Below are positions 1 through 13,400 of a stretch of 64,000 bases of DNA, one piece after another. This stretch comes from Rotaria sp. Silwood1. Lineage: Eukaryota > Rotifera > Eurotatoria > Philodinida > Philodinidae. The first letter of the stretch is position 1, and each line of letters opens with the position of its first letter. The DNA is taken from NCBI GenBank assembly GCA_905250075.1, contig CAJNOP010000356.1:1-64000 (forward strand), written 5' to 3'. The translations under genes and the position numbers were made by a program. The notes under the pieces are model-generated. The model saw only the letters and a list, made by a program, of their open reading frames with translations, made no database searches and was not told the origin of the DNA.

Positions 1-50
1 ATTTGTGTCAATCTTGATGGTATCAGTTTATAAATTTTACTGTTCTGTTA

Positions 51-1022
51 TCATGGAAGGATACGAAGGATATTTTCACCTGCGCCCAATACCACGAGAA
101 GTTGCCAAGGCAATGGACATGTGCTTAGATTCACAGATATCTTGCCGATTCCAGTTCTCTTGTTATGATAAACGAGCCTTGCCTCATTGCAAACAAGTGT
201 CAACGATATTTCATCACCGGTACGCATCGAATAAACACCGCTTGCAACATGAATGCCTCCGATGACTGGAAATTTTGTGTCCCACCAACCGTAACTGGAA
301 GATAACTTAAACGCAGTAGCTGTCATCTGCTCATTCGATGAACTGATTCCAATAAAAATACTATTGTTACTCAACTGTTCGATTCGAAATCGAATTTGAT
401 GAGTACCCGTGGAATATAACTTCGCACCACGAATACTCGCCGAGTGAACATTTTTCTTCTTTGCAATCAAATTATTTTCGTCGAGTTCAGCATCGCCAAC
501 TACTTTTTCAAATTTTTCAGCATTTCCACTCAGTATTTTCCCTACAGTATGAGACAAACATGTGAAAGATGACAGGATTGGATTTACTGAACATGTTTCT
601 GTTGTATTACTATTGTCTGCTGCATAATGTTGATCATGATTTTTTGTCATTTTTATAAATTGAATGGGTTCAACTTCAGGATCGGCTGATAGTTTCAAAG
701 ATTCTAATGCTTTTGGAATATCTTGCCGACATTTTTTTATCTCGTTCATCCATTGATCAATATCACTCTCGGAATGATTTGAATCGCGACAAGTTTGAAT
801 TTGATGTGAAATTCGATCAAAATCTGATTGAAGACGATTAGTATTCGCTTCAAGTAACTGAGAGAGATCAGCACGAGCTAATACTGCTATGATCTGAACT
901 TTAGTTGTCGATTCTTGTTCCCATTCGTTTATTTGAGTAAATATTGGATGATTATCGGTTACATTCCGCATGTGTTCAATGTCATGTTCCAATAGACTGA
1001 GTTCTTTTTCGACGCTTTCCAT
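51..1022 (-). CDS. Coiled-coil plus SPRY (B30.2-like) domain protein
   Basis: Single-exon ORF of 323 aa with ATG at 1022 and TGA at 51-53. Residues 1 to about 110 are charged and helix-rich (MESVEKELSLLEHDIEHM and following) and look like a coiled coil. The C-terminal half, about 150-322, has SPRY features: an IRFRIEQL strand, an FIGISSS strand, a YGWWDT motif, a TGDEISLTL strand and a final LPWQLLVVLGAGE strand. SPRY domains bind protein or peptide partners. The coiled coil plus SPRY layout resembles the back part of TRIM proteins, but no RING or B-box is visible, so no ligase activity is implied. Bdelloid genomes carry many proteins of this style (recalled family knowledge). No signal peptide or membrane segment. 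The partner is unknown. Confidence 0.85.
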   Translation of the reverse strand: MESVEKELSLLEHDIEHMRNVTDNHPIFTQINEWEQESTTKVQIIAVLARADLSQLLEANTNRLQSDFDRISHQIQTCRDSNHSESDIDQWMNEIKKCRQDIPKALESLKLSADPEVEPIQFIKMTKNHDQHYAADNSNTTETCSVNPILSSFTCLSHTVGKILSGNAEKFEKVVGDAELDENNLIAKKKNVHSASIRGAKLYSTGTHQIRFRIEQLSNNSIFIGISSSNEQMTATAFKLSSSYGWWDTKFPVIGGIHVASGVYSMRTGDEISLTLVCNEARLVYHNKRTGIGKISVNLSTCPLPWQLLVVLGAGENILRILP

Positions 1023-1288
1023 TCTTAGATGGATATCTTTTCAACGTGGATTAAGATGATTCCAAATAAATATCTATCTGAAATTTTCAAACATGTCCAT
1101 ACCATTTATTGACTTCAAAGGATGGAGACGCTTTTTTTATTTGTCATCCTTTCTTTTCTGGAGAGCAATAGTCGTGCTTACAACTACTCAATTTTATATA
1201 TGTGGGGAGAAAAAGCAGAACTATAATTCAAACAGGAGAAAACAGTAGAAATAAAATAAGGTTTTTTATAATAGGTTGCATAAAATTT

Positions 1289-1615
1289 TCATTCTTCTTC
1301 TTTCACACGTGGTAGATTATGTTTGTGCCAATGTATGAAAGAAAAAATTGCAAGTGTAAGTATGAGTAAAATTCTTCCTTTCTCACGGACGTATTCGACA
1401 GGTAAACTATCGAAAGACAGGACAACTTTGGTAAACAGCGATGCATGTGTCGTTGAAATACATGTAGAATTACAAAATAGATTTCGCATATAATTCTTAC
1501 GATTGTTCAATATTGTTGTTGTACGAACACTCATAAACGTACCTCTATCCTTATGATAATTTAAGCAAATAAACTGGCATAAATCTGCTTGTGTTTCACA
1601 TGTTGTGAATGACAT
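1289..1615 (-). CDS. Small hypothetical protein, doubtful
   Basis: ORF of 108 aa with ATG at 1615. It has four cysteines in the first half (ETQADLCQFICL, FCNSTC), one hydrophobic stretch near residues 81-94 (GRILLILTLAIFSF) and a charged end (RVKEEE). No signal peptide and no family I recognise. It is one of the longest open frames in the gene-poor 1-7.4 kb stretch, but its codon use is AT-driven and it may be chance or an exon relic. If real it could be a small membrane-anchored protein; that is inference. Confidence 0.18.
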   Translation of the reverse strand: MSFTTCETQADLCQFICLNYHKDRGTFMSVRTTTILNNRKNYMRNLFCNSTCISTTHASLFTKVVLSFDSLPVEYVREKGRILLILTLAIFSFIHWHKHNLPRVKEEE

Positions 1616-4463
1616 AAAACCTACATTTTCGAACGCTCATTAGCATTTGATATATTCATGTCAGCGGTTTCATTCGCAGTCAAAAATGTTAACACAGGTG
1701 TTGGTTTACTTTCTTCAATCACCCACACAAACACATGTGCATTTACATCAACAAATCATTCATATCTACAGTCTCGATCGTGCTGAACAACATATAGGAT
1801 GTTGCATAAATTTCGACTCCCTTTTATTATCTTTGTATCTTGGCCGTAATTGCAGGTGGAAGTGTACTGAATGTATGTGTTAGAAGAGTAACACACAAGC
1901 TATCATCTAAGAGAGATTGAACTTAATTCGTATCAATTCATAGAAAGTGTGCATTGGTCAATATGTTGAACTTTTATTCATTCTGGTTCAGCTAAAGTAG
2001 ATTTATTACTGAAAAGAAGACCATTTCGGAATCTTAAGAACTTGAACTTGAGTATGGGTTGTGATTTCGAGAATAAATCTACTTTATTCTTTGATATTGT
2101 CTTTATAGAAATGTGATTCACTACATACGAAAAAATGAAATATAGTCACGTCAAAAAAAGTGACTTTGATAATTTTTTTTCAAGATTTTGACCGATGCAG
2201 TACTTTCTTTGGGTTGATGCGAATTAAATTCAATCCCTCCAGTATGAAACAATTAAATTTCATAGTTGAATTTTAAAGAATTAATCAATAAGAATACTTA
2301 TAAGAAATAAATCATTTTGAAAAATTTTACTGAAAAGTTCTTTTTATTTGATTAAAAAAAAATACTGTAATTTGTAGAGGACCTATAAAGTTTTAATCAA
2401 AGAGAGTTTTTCAATTTAGTAGAGCTATTGCAATTTTAAGAAACTCATAATGTACGAGCTTGATCGTAATTTATAGTGGTAGGGATGTGAAATGTTGGTG
2501 GATTCCAGTACTCTATTCACATCCACACCCGCACTTCTTCACAAGCTTATATCCTGAATAATGTGATTGTTCGACTTATGTTTGATAATATCTTTTGCGA
2601 AAAGTCAATATTTGCCTTTTTTGTGAAGCATTTTGAGGACGATTGTGAGAGTCCGAACCTAGATGAATGTTGACGACCACTTTATGTCCCATATTGTTTT
2701 CTCAATTGTAAGAGTTGACGATTATCTCCTCTGAAATGACAAATGCCTTGGGTCCTAGTTGTGTTAATTTTCGATGCGAAACAACAAATGTTCTATAATG
2801 GTGGCTACTAGTCTATACACAGAAAAAAGTCTAAATTTTTCTATATTAGTCAAAAATAAGAGTTTTAAAGAGTAGTTTTTGAAATTTGCTTGTATAAATA
2901 AAAACTTGCTAGAACACACTGTTCATGTTCAAAGAAAAAAACCAATTTTTCCTATTTTGATAGGGAGAGAAATTTTAAAAGAATTTTTGCTTCATACATC
3001 CTCTCTCATCAAATAAGCTTGGTTTTCAATTCTCTAATCTTCATCTGTATAAAAATAAACCACGGAATAATACTACATCCAAATTTGATCAAATCATAAT
3101 ATTAAAACTTAAATCATGTACACTTATTTATCGAAGTTTCTATTTCTGTATTTGATATAAAATATTTCATAAATTACTTAGAAAAGTTTCTAAAGCATTT
3201 AGCAGGTTTCTATCGTTTTAATTCACAAAATGTTACAATCTTATAGAAACTGATAAAAATCCACTTATAGATATTAGATATTGCTTGATTTCAGATTTAA
3301 AAACTCTGATCGATCGTTTTTAAAATGTTTCCATATATTGACGAAAATGATTCAATAGTCATCCTATAAATGTTTTTCGATACATCTCACGATAGTAAAC
3401 AATCTACTAAGAAGACACGATGAAATAAAACGTAATGCCATGTCTATGTTAATTCCACAGAACATAATCGTAATAATTAGCTGACAATCAACTAGATACT
3501 GTTTATCGATTGCAATTAAGAAACTATCTATACAATTTCGTGACATCTGAATATATATTAAAGTAATGATGCTAGTAAAACAAACATGAATGTAGCGAAT
3601 AAAAGTTTATTATTTCCAATAGAGAAGAACTACTAATAAATATTGTAGAAGCATCAAATTTAGCCAAATAGATGTTTATAGTTCTATTCATATTTGCTAA
3701 TTTTAAGCCATAATCAATGAGTATGATAAAAAAAAAACGAAGTAACTAGAAAATAATAATCAAAACTGCAAGCGATGGAAATACATAAAAATATAAAGCA
3801 TATGTATTATTGCGTAATTATCTTAATATGAAAGTAAGAAGATTACGAAAGCTTCTCTCTGTTCCACAATAATAACGAAATTTAAAACGCATCATGTTTT
3901 ACAACTGTGATCAGTTAACATATTGTATGAAGAGAATTGCTGGATATAATAACTGACAATACTTTAAAACAAAATTAGCACAAAATATTTACTATAGATT
4001 ATATTTAGTATCACATAAAGACTGAATAATAATAATAAGAAGAAGAATAACAAAACAAAGAATTGCAAATAACCAGAATACTTTGATTATTTACATGATA
4101 ATTGTTCGTGCAGCTGGATTTTCTTCAATTTTCTACGAAACTACATTTTTCCAAGGAGCTTCATCAAAATATGAAATGATTAAAACATATTTTATCTAAC
4201 ATTTCTAATATAAAAATCCAGACTAAAATCGTAATATAGTGAAGGGATACTATTCTATTAACTAAATTATAAATTAGGTTAAAACATGTTTAGAGACAGA
4301 TATATTATTTTTGAAAAGTATTTAGAATCTTTATCTTTAATGACACTCATTGCAGGGAATATTTGAAATACTTATTAAAAATATCGATTTAATAAAAGAA
4401 AAACTCTTCAAATCACTATCAGAGACCGAGTTGGGAAAGAATTTTCCATTTCTCGGTTCATCG

Positions 4464-4481
4464 ATATATATATATATATAT
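4464..4481. repeat. (TA)n microsatellite
   Basis: Uninterrupted alternating TA run in intergenic DNA; no coding association. Confidence 0.8.
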
Positions 4482-7453
4482 CCAGAAACGAAACAAACTT
4501 ATTTTGATTCAACTTCGAGAATATAGTCATGGTCAACTGACGGATCAATAAATAGAGAACTTCATATTCAAAAGTTTCCTTCGGAAGAAAATAATGTGAA
4601 ATGTATACTGTTCAAAGAAAATATTTAGGTTGAATTACCATTAGAACAAATATTACCAGAAGTTTACTACAAAAGAATTGTTCAGGACTTTCGAATAATT
4701 TTTTTCAAAAACTTGTTGACATTTATCGGCCGATTTAGAATTTCAAGTAGCTTTTGTCTTGAAAGTAGTTTATCAATCTAGGTTTTTAAACCATCACATT
4801 TGATCAACTAAACATTAGAAAATGTTTCCAGCTGTTAATTTACAAGAAGTCTTTATGTAAAAAACAAACTCAATAATATTTAACAGCGAACAGTTTTCTA
4901 TTAAAACAGCTAAGAATGAAATCTTTGAAAAATAAGTGTTCCATTATTTATAGATCATTGATTACAATTAAGTTACTTTATAATATCAATCATAAAAACA
5001 CATCTTAGTTCAAATATATATATCCTCATTAAAAATAGAAATAGGATTGACAAAAATTTCAATGTGTTTGGCTTAATACTATCTAACACTTCCGTCATAA
5101 AAAATTATGCTCATCAGTATGCTTGCACCTTCTTAATATAGATACTTCCATTACAAAATTTTCAGTTGAAGATTTGTGAACCGCCACACCTCTTTTCGAT
5201 TTCTAGTCTCTGTGAACGGTAAAATTATTTCGGAGACTAATTTTGAATTCCTAAAAAAATGTTATGTCTCTTGGAAATCTAATGACGAAATGAAAACTAC
5301 AATATCAAGCTATGAATACAGCCAAATCCTAACCGAATACATCAAACACTATCAAACTTTTTAGAAAAATCTCAATCATCGGATTTCTTAATGGTAATAC
5401 GACATCTTGACACATCAATCTTCGCACATTTTCACAGTGCTCCTCTACCTGTGGACCCGTATTGCAAATATAATAGTATCGTGCTAAGAATTGCATCAAA
5501 GCTTAGATTAACGTAGGCTTTTGACAATTTTTCTTTTTGCTCTCTTCGTTTGTTTTTTTTGAAAATTGATGAAGAATTGACCAATAGGACAAAACTCGTT
5601 ATTTGAGAGTACAAAAAACGTTGTCACGAGCAAGCTCTAAAGTAATTTAATCTTCAAAACAAATTATATCACGTTCTTTGCAGTTGTTGACGACTGATGA
5701 CGGACGATTACAAGCGGAAACGAATGATCAATAGGCTGCTTAGGTAACTTAAGACGAGTATATTTGCATTACAATAAATATGCAACTAGTTCTATTCGGT
5801 TTTTTTTTGTTAGTAGTTTGATTCATACAAATGTTCATTTTTCTACGTTAAATAAAGTAAATAATATTGAAATGAATTTCTTCTTTCTTATTCAATTATA
5901 TTCTTTCTTACTGAATGGCAGTGCATGCAATAGAATCAATAAAAATGAATTATTATGTTGATCGTGACAAAAGTGCAACACAATGCTCTTGTTGTAAACT
6001 GTCAATGAATTGTTCTAAAACTGTGTGCATTCCTATATGATGACTGTAAATATGAAGCATGATGAAAGGTGCGATAGCAAACACTAAAATAAAATTCGTG
6101 TAGAAAATTTCGTGTGATACTGGGTATGAGGTATGGTTACGACTCCACCATATATTAATCAATTAGCACACTCAAGGATAAACAACTGAATTTTCAATCA
6201 AGAAGATTAGACAATAATCACATTTGCAGTGATATGATGAAATCGACTAGGGATAAAGATTCACACAATGGTAGTAGATTTTATATTATGTTTTAGGATG
6301 TTGCTATATGTCGTCAACACTGAGTTTCATTAGCAAACGTTCATGATCTTCTCATTCTCAATTGCAAATTACAGTAAAAAACACGATTATATATGAGATT
6401 TTTATAATTATGGCTAAATCACATCTAGTGTTATTTGAACTAAAAGTTGTGCGACCTTTTATTAATATGTTCCATCATGATTAACAAACTTCTATTCAGC
6501 ACATTTTTCCACAAGGAGATTGTCAATATCTCATTTCACTCGGCATCAATTTACGCTTCATACATCATAAACTTCACAGTGGTGAATGATTCAGACAGAT
6601 CTGAGCTTTGTTTTACGCTACCTACATAGTCATTTTCATAGATATTATGTTATTTCTTTTTTTATTTTTGATATTTATCCTCAAGATTTCGGGAGAAGAG
6701 AGAAAGTGTTCAGAAGTACATGTAATACGCACTTGGTGGCGTCTTCGGTCATTTCAATATATCTGTTTTTGGTAGAATTAAATAATTGTGTATGAAAAAC
6801 AAACATAGTATTTGTTAGAACATCCTTTTTAGATATCGTAGCTAAGACTAAAAGTAAGAGTACGAGTGAGAATGATGCTCTTATGTGATTCTTCGTGTAC
6901 ATTCTAAATAGAAACCGAAGAAACTTCTATTTCGAATCGCATGAGCAACACGCAAGATGTTATAGACTTTCTAAACAATAATTTTAATCGTGTTGACTTC
7001 ATATGTCCCTGTTTTCCTGGTAACCATGACGGTAGATCACGAGGCTCATTTTCACTATGGGAAGAAATATTATGCAATTTCTCTACTTTCAGATTTTTGA
7101 GTGCCAACCCTAGAATCTTGAAAAAAGTCTCCGTCTCAATAAAATTATCGAACAAAAGTGAGTGTTTTTTGGAATATAAAAATCTTTTTTAAGAATCGTA
7201 CACAATCTTTCATTTTCACGAAACAAGTATTTATCAAGCTGAGATCTATCTTGCTCTTGATAATATAATCGTTCACTGCTCACTCTTGTCCTGCCACATT
7301 CACCATATATTTATCTTTCAATTCTTTTAATTTTTTGAACTCTTACTTTTGCTTATATCTTGCAGAAAATGAAGACGTGATTGCTATTACGCATCAGCAA
7401 CATACCAAAGAGCTACTATTCAACAACAAAGATCCACAGCAATCGTCCCAGAG

Positions 7454-10400
7454 ATGCAGTTTATCGATGTCTTGATATCGTGGCTGATTTATGTGGGATT
7501 TATCAGCAGAACTTCAGGTGAATATTCTTTTCCTTATGAATTGTGATTTTATGATGAGGATTTTTCGTACAAACTTATTTTCTACATAATGTTTCATCGA
7601 CATATTCTTTGTCTTATACTTTCTTATTTTGTTTACTAACTGAAAAGCTAGTACTTGATAATATAAAAATCATAGTCTGTCATGACACATAGACATTATA
7701 GTTTTTCTGGATAGTTTGAACTCATATGTCAATCAGTATGATCAAAAATAAAATGATACAAGATTATTTTAAAGAAGTTTGTTCATAGACGGCGATAGCG
7801 AAATGAAAGATCTTACGTTGTAATAATTACAATCTCCAAATGCAAATGACGGGTGTGTAAAAGAATATGTTTTGGGCCAATGAATTTTTTCTTATAAAGA
7901 AATATGAAAGATATCTAGTTTTTTACAATATTGACCATCATCACAGCGTTTCTTCTTAGTATCAGTTAATAGAACACAGACTTTGTCTGAGTGAGAGTCA
8001 AGGTCAATGAGCTCACTGATAGTGTGATGAATAGAGAATTATTTTCACTACCTTTTGGTATCAAAATATTATTCAAATGATGTTTTATTGAGTCAAGAAC
8101 TAGCGGCCAAGAGCTGCTGGCTAATGGAAACTCGACGCCTTTCGCTCACTAATTGATATTGAGAGCTTCATATCTCAGGAAATAAGAATACCTTAGTAGT
8201 CAAGTTGTAATCACTGATAGAGCAAATACTGAGCTACGAGAATATATCAAATTTGTTTAAGGAAAAGGATGGCCACATTTTTAAAGTTAAAACTTTTTAA
8301 TTCGAACCGATGAACATGATTTTTTTCGATTAGTATTTGCTAGTTTCAGACAAATTAATCATTTCTTTTCAACCAAAACAAATGCCATATTTGGAATCAG
8401 CATCGAATACTTAGTCGATTTATATTAGTTTCAAATTATTCGGACCACCTATCAGGTCCAAAATTTTTCGCCTCTGATCTGGATCCGAGCTCGGATCCAA
8501 GTCCTACTCGACGAGCTCTACCCTCAATGAACCCAGCCCCGAACAGGTCCGAGTTCAATCAAAATGTCATTTGGGTCGTAAATAACACATTCTGCGCTTG
8601 TATTATAATGTTAGGGGACAAACGAACAGACTACGGAAGAGTAAAAAGAGTGTTGTACTTGAATACACTTTTTGAGCAGACTCTGAAGTAAATCGATGAC
8701 GAATTTTTCAAGATAAAAGTAAAAAATGATCTGAACAATTCGAAAGTTATGTAGATTTGTAATCCATCATTTGCTCTATTAGCAATAAAAATTTGACCAC
8801 TTAAGTATTTTTATCTCCTGAGATATCAAGGCTTCAACATCACTTAATGAGCGAATGGCATCGACTTTCGACTAGTCAGCAGTTCTTGGCTCAACAAAAC
8901 ATCATTTGTATAATGTTTTTGCACGGAAAGGAAGTAAAACTAATGCTTTATTCATCACACTATCAGTGAGCTCATTGAAACTTATATCAAGAAGAAACGC
9001 GGTGATGATGGTCAATATTGTAAAAAACTAGATCATTTTTTTTTGATATCTCTTTATGAGAAAAAACTCAATGGCTCATACTGTTAGAAATTGTCATTTT
9101 CTTCCAGCAAAAAATTGTGCGACTGTTGGAATCTGTTGTGTGATCTTTTCCCAGAAATCAGCAGCACTCTAATGATACTCCTGTTAACCCGCACCTCTTT
9201 AGGCAGACCGCGTGCTAAGATGCCCCCAGTTTTGTCTGATATCTCACAGTGTCTTTTGTCATAGCTCTATCTTTCCATCAGCCTAAATTCAGTTCGTGTG
9301 CAACGTGGAACTCGACCGGCATCACCTTTGCAGACAACAGCACAGTCGGTGCACGACCTCTTGATATATTCATTGATATTACCGATATAATCTATGTGGT
9401 TGATAGCACCAATCATCGTATTCAAATTTGGTCCAACGGAAGTGACAGTCCGACATTTGCAATATCTGGTGGTTTAAACTCGATGAACAGTCTTTTTGTC
9501 ATAACTAATGGTGATGTTTACGTCGACATTAGTAACCAAAGTCGAGTCGACAAGTGGTCACTGAATCCGATGCACTATGTCCCTGTGATGTATGTCAATC
9601 GAGGATGTATCGATCTCTTTATTGACACTAACTTCACACTCTATTGTTCTATTGATAATGGTCATCGAGTCATTAAAATGTCGTTTAATGATAGCATCAG
9701 CATCTTGACAACTGTTGCAGGGACAGGCTGTGTAGGATCAGAGTCAAATATGCTTGATCAACCTAGTGGAATCTTCGTGGACATCAACTTTGACTTGTAT
9801 GTGGCCGATACTGGAAATAATAGAATTCAACTATTTCCTTGGGGGGAACTGAACGGGACAACAGTGGCAGGATATGCCGCAGCAGTGAGCTTTACACTCT
9901 ATCGACCGACAAGCGTCGTACTTGATGCCGACAACTCTCTATTCATCGTGGACAGTGACCGTCATCGCATTGTTAGATCATGGTCTAATGGATTTCAATG
10001 TTTGGTCGGTTGTTCGGGTATATCTGGCTCAGCACCCGATCGATTAAGTAACCCTTGGTCTCTTGCTTTTGATAGTTATGGTAACATGTTTGTCACTGAT
10101 ACGAACAATGGTCGAATTCAAATGTTTGTTTTGGCAACAAATTCTTGCGGTGAGTCAGTCTAATAAAACAACAAAACTTCTACGAATAAATGTTCATTTT
10201 TTTCGATGACAAGCTGTATTTTAATCATATTTTCGCCAAGTATTCCCAATTAAAAAGTAAACTAATGATTTTTTTCATCAGAAATTGAAAGCAATGATGT
10301 TTGGTTACTCTCTATTTGCCTAAGAAAATCCAATATTGCATTAACTATTCTCTTCTCTTGTTCGTGTGGATTAAAATAGCTCGTCGGTGTAGTTTCTAGT

Positions 10401-13400
10401 AGGACTGAAATGTGAAAGTCGTATATGGACGCGAGATAGAATTGGCAAGCGAGAGTATCTGTAGAATCACAAATGAGGAATATATACACGAAGTGCAGTT
10501 TATTTACAAACGGACAGTGCGTGTATCGACGAAGGGATCTGGAAGTTAAAAATAGAAAATGAGATAGTAATGATTCTATCGCATTCTTTCCAAATACATG
10601 AAATAGTAGTAGTAGAGATGCGAACATTGTCGAAACATTCTAAGTCAGTGAGTATCATGATTCAGCCTTTGAAAAAGTCTTAACAATACAAATAACAGTG
10701 ATCTACCAAAAAACCACCTATGCTCATCGTCCAATCTGACTTCTGAGATGATTCATGATTATCACTTCAATGCTTTCAGATCAAACAACCATATCACAAG
10801 AACAAACATCTACTATGAATAACGAATTAGCGACCACTACTCTCGTTCGTAAGTAATACTCATTGATTTGAGCAATATCAATTATTCTTTTATCTAGTAC
10901 AAGATACAAAAGATGCCATTGAAACAACTGCTGTCGAAAGTACAACACAGTTTCAACAAGGTTTGTAGATGAATTCATTCTGATAATTTAAAATAAAGCA
11001 TTGTTTCATTCAGTGCAAAACACACAAGATGCAAATGAAACAGTTGTTTCTGAAACCGCAACACAGTTTCAACAAGGTTAGTTTATGAATTCATTCTGAT
11101 AATTTAAAACACTGAAAATAGTTTCAGGACAATCCACTGTAACACAACGTTTCATCACGAATCAAAGTACTTATTTCCTAGCGTGAGAAATTACGTTCGA
11201 CATCCACACTAATGAATTTCATATTAGGTTGTGTCTCACCTATCATCACACTATTTCCGAGCACATCATCTTTAACAACACCTGTACAGTTTCGGCGGAG
11301 CGAAGACTTCTACATCAGTTCATATCTTGAGCTGATGTGTACTGCTTCACTTTCGGTCATTACACAATGGGAGATCTTTAATTGTACGTCGACATGTTCT
11401 CTTCAAGCAAATATTGATCGATCAGTGATCACTACACTCAGTGAGTTGTTGATTCCAGCACAAACATTAGCTTATGGTCTTTACAAACTGAAATTGACTG
11501 TGAAAATGATTGCTTCACCTGATTTGAACTCATCGGCTATTGTCTACGTGAAAATCAATCCATCGAACATTACGGCAAATCTTATCAAGTTCGGTACATC
11601 GATGATTATCTGGAGTCAAGAACAAGATCTCACACTCGATCCAGGTACTTTTTCTGTTAATCCCGATGAGACTACATTCAACGCAAGTGTAAGTTACAAT
11701 TTTCTTATATCTCAGTGACTATTAGCAATCTTTCTGTTGTTTTAGGATTGGACCTATGAATACTACTGTCGACCTTACAATTCGAATAACCTTGAAAATT
11801 GGCAAGTATTCAATCAGACTGATCATCCCTGTTTCTCAAATAGATCGAGTAAGGATTATTTTGATCAATCATTGCATTGAATAGTATTTCTGGGCAGACA
11901 ATAGCGTAGCATGGCAGTACGGAGTGATGGTTCCATCTGAATCGTCGGTAAGAATTCTTGCTGGATCATTGAAATGCAATCACACATATCAATTTGTTGT
12001 TAACATGGTCAATCGTCGAAACTCGACACTTGAAGCTGACGGTTTTCTATTCGTGAAAGTGCACGATATTGGTGGTTCTGAAAAAGTTGCTGTAGCGTAA
12101 GTTCTCGCTTAGCTAAATAAATGAAGAATTTCGCTTCATTCGATTTAGTTGTGTGATTTCGACGATGTGTTCATCCAACGGTGAATATCAATTTATCAAT
12201 CCAAATACACAATTAGCTCTCTTTTCTGTTTGTGTCGACAATTGTACATTGATTTTATACATTAACTGGAATATCTATCAAGGTTTAATGAATTTATCGA
12301 CGAATATTGTCCAATGGACTCAAATAAATTCTTCTCAAAATAGCTACTTTTTCGGTAAATATGTCTGATTGACAAAAAGAAATCTCAACTAAATGTCATT
12401 TCAGGAATGAATACGAATAATCTCACTGTTATCAACACATTGTTTCTTAAAAATCATCATGTTTATTATTGGCGTTTCGAAGTTGTCTACACATTTGTTA
12501 TGGGGACAAGCTTAAGTGCATTGGATTTTCAAATCAATCAACCACCTCAAAATGGCTCTTGCTCGATCAGTCCTCCCAAGGGTACGACAAGCACTTTGTT
12601 CACTATGACCTGTTCAAATTGGCTTGACGAACATGGCATTAAAGATTATTCGTTCTATGGTAGGGTTAGTTCTACAGAACTCTTCGAATATATAGATAGC
12701 CGTTTCGAGAAAATGAAATGCTATCTCTTATTCTAAAGGACAGAAGATTCGTTTTAATGAATTTTATCATGTTTCTTTTCGCAAAAGAAGAACACGCTAG
12801 AGACTCATTAGTATCGTATACAACACATCGAGACTATGGAGAAATATATTCAATAGACATAATTTTCTATTCACAAAAATATAACGGCTTTTTTAGGATT
12901 AGGAGACTTTGAAGTCGAATATTGTTTTGAATTTCAAAGGACAATCAAAAAACAAGCAATAGACGATAAAAAACTTGCCTTGTTTAGGGTTCTGATTGAT
13001 ATACGAGATATGAAATAGGATTTAACCAAATAATTATCAAGATTGAGCGTAAAATTACTTTGCTTTTGTTTTGCTACACATTATTCTTTCTGTTGTAAAT
13101 ATTGATAATTGATTTTGACACGATAGGCTGGACAATGAACCGATCCGAACGTGTAATGCTTGCTTTTACAACTCTGTCCACTTTTCAAATTCGATTACCT
13201 GCCGGCAATGACAATACATCGTTGCTCATGATAACGGTCCATATTCGAGATATGTTAGACTGTGTGGCAGAATTTACCATAGAACCTCCTGTTATTGTTC
13301 CGAACTTGCCAGAAGTTAACACATTGATCGATGTGTTACAAGAACCAAGTAATGGAGCAAACATGAATTCATTTATTCGCCTTCTTGCCAGTAGAAATCA

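Larger units (their letters stand above)
1023..7453. other. Gene-poor AT-rich stretch
   Basis: About 6.4 kb without a gene I can support. ORFs are short and compositionally like the surrounding non-coding DNA. It contains a (TA)n run at about 4464-4481 and a GT/CA-rich stem-loop near 2478-2535. A 16-base string at 2672-2687 is the reverse complement of the sequence at the right edge of the Merlin-like element (33862-33877). A 108-aa ORF at 1289-1615 (-) is listed separately with low confidence. Confidence 0.6.

Noticed and set aside
10262..10627. 121-codon minus-strand ORF
   Set aside because: It lies inside an intron of the plus-strand NHL-REJ gene and shows no domain, signal peptide or splice support.
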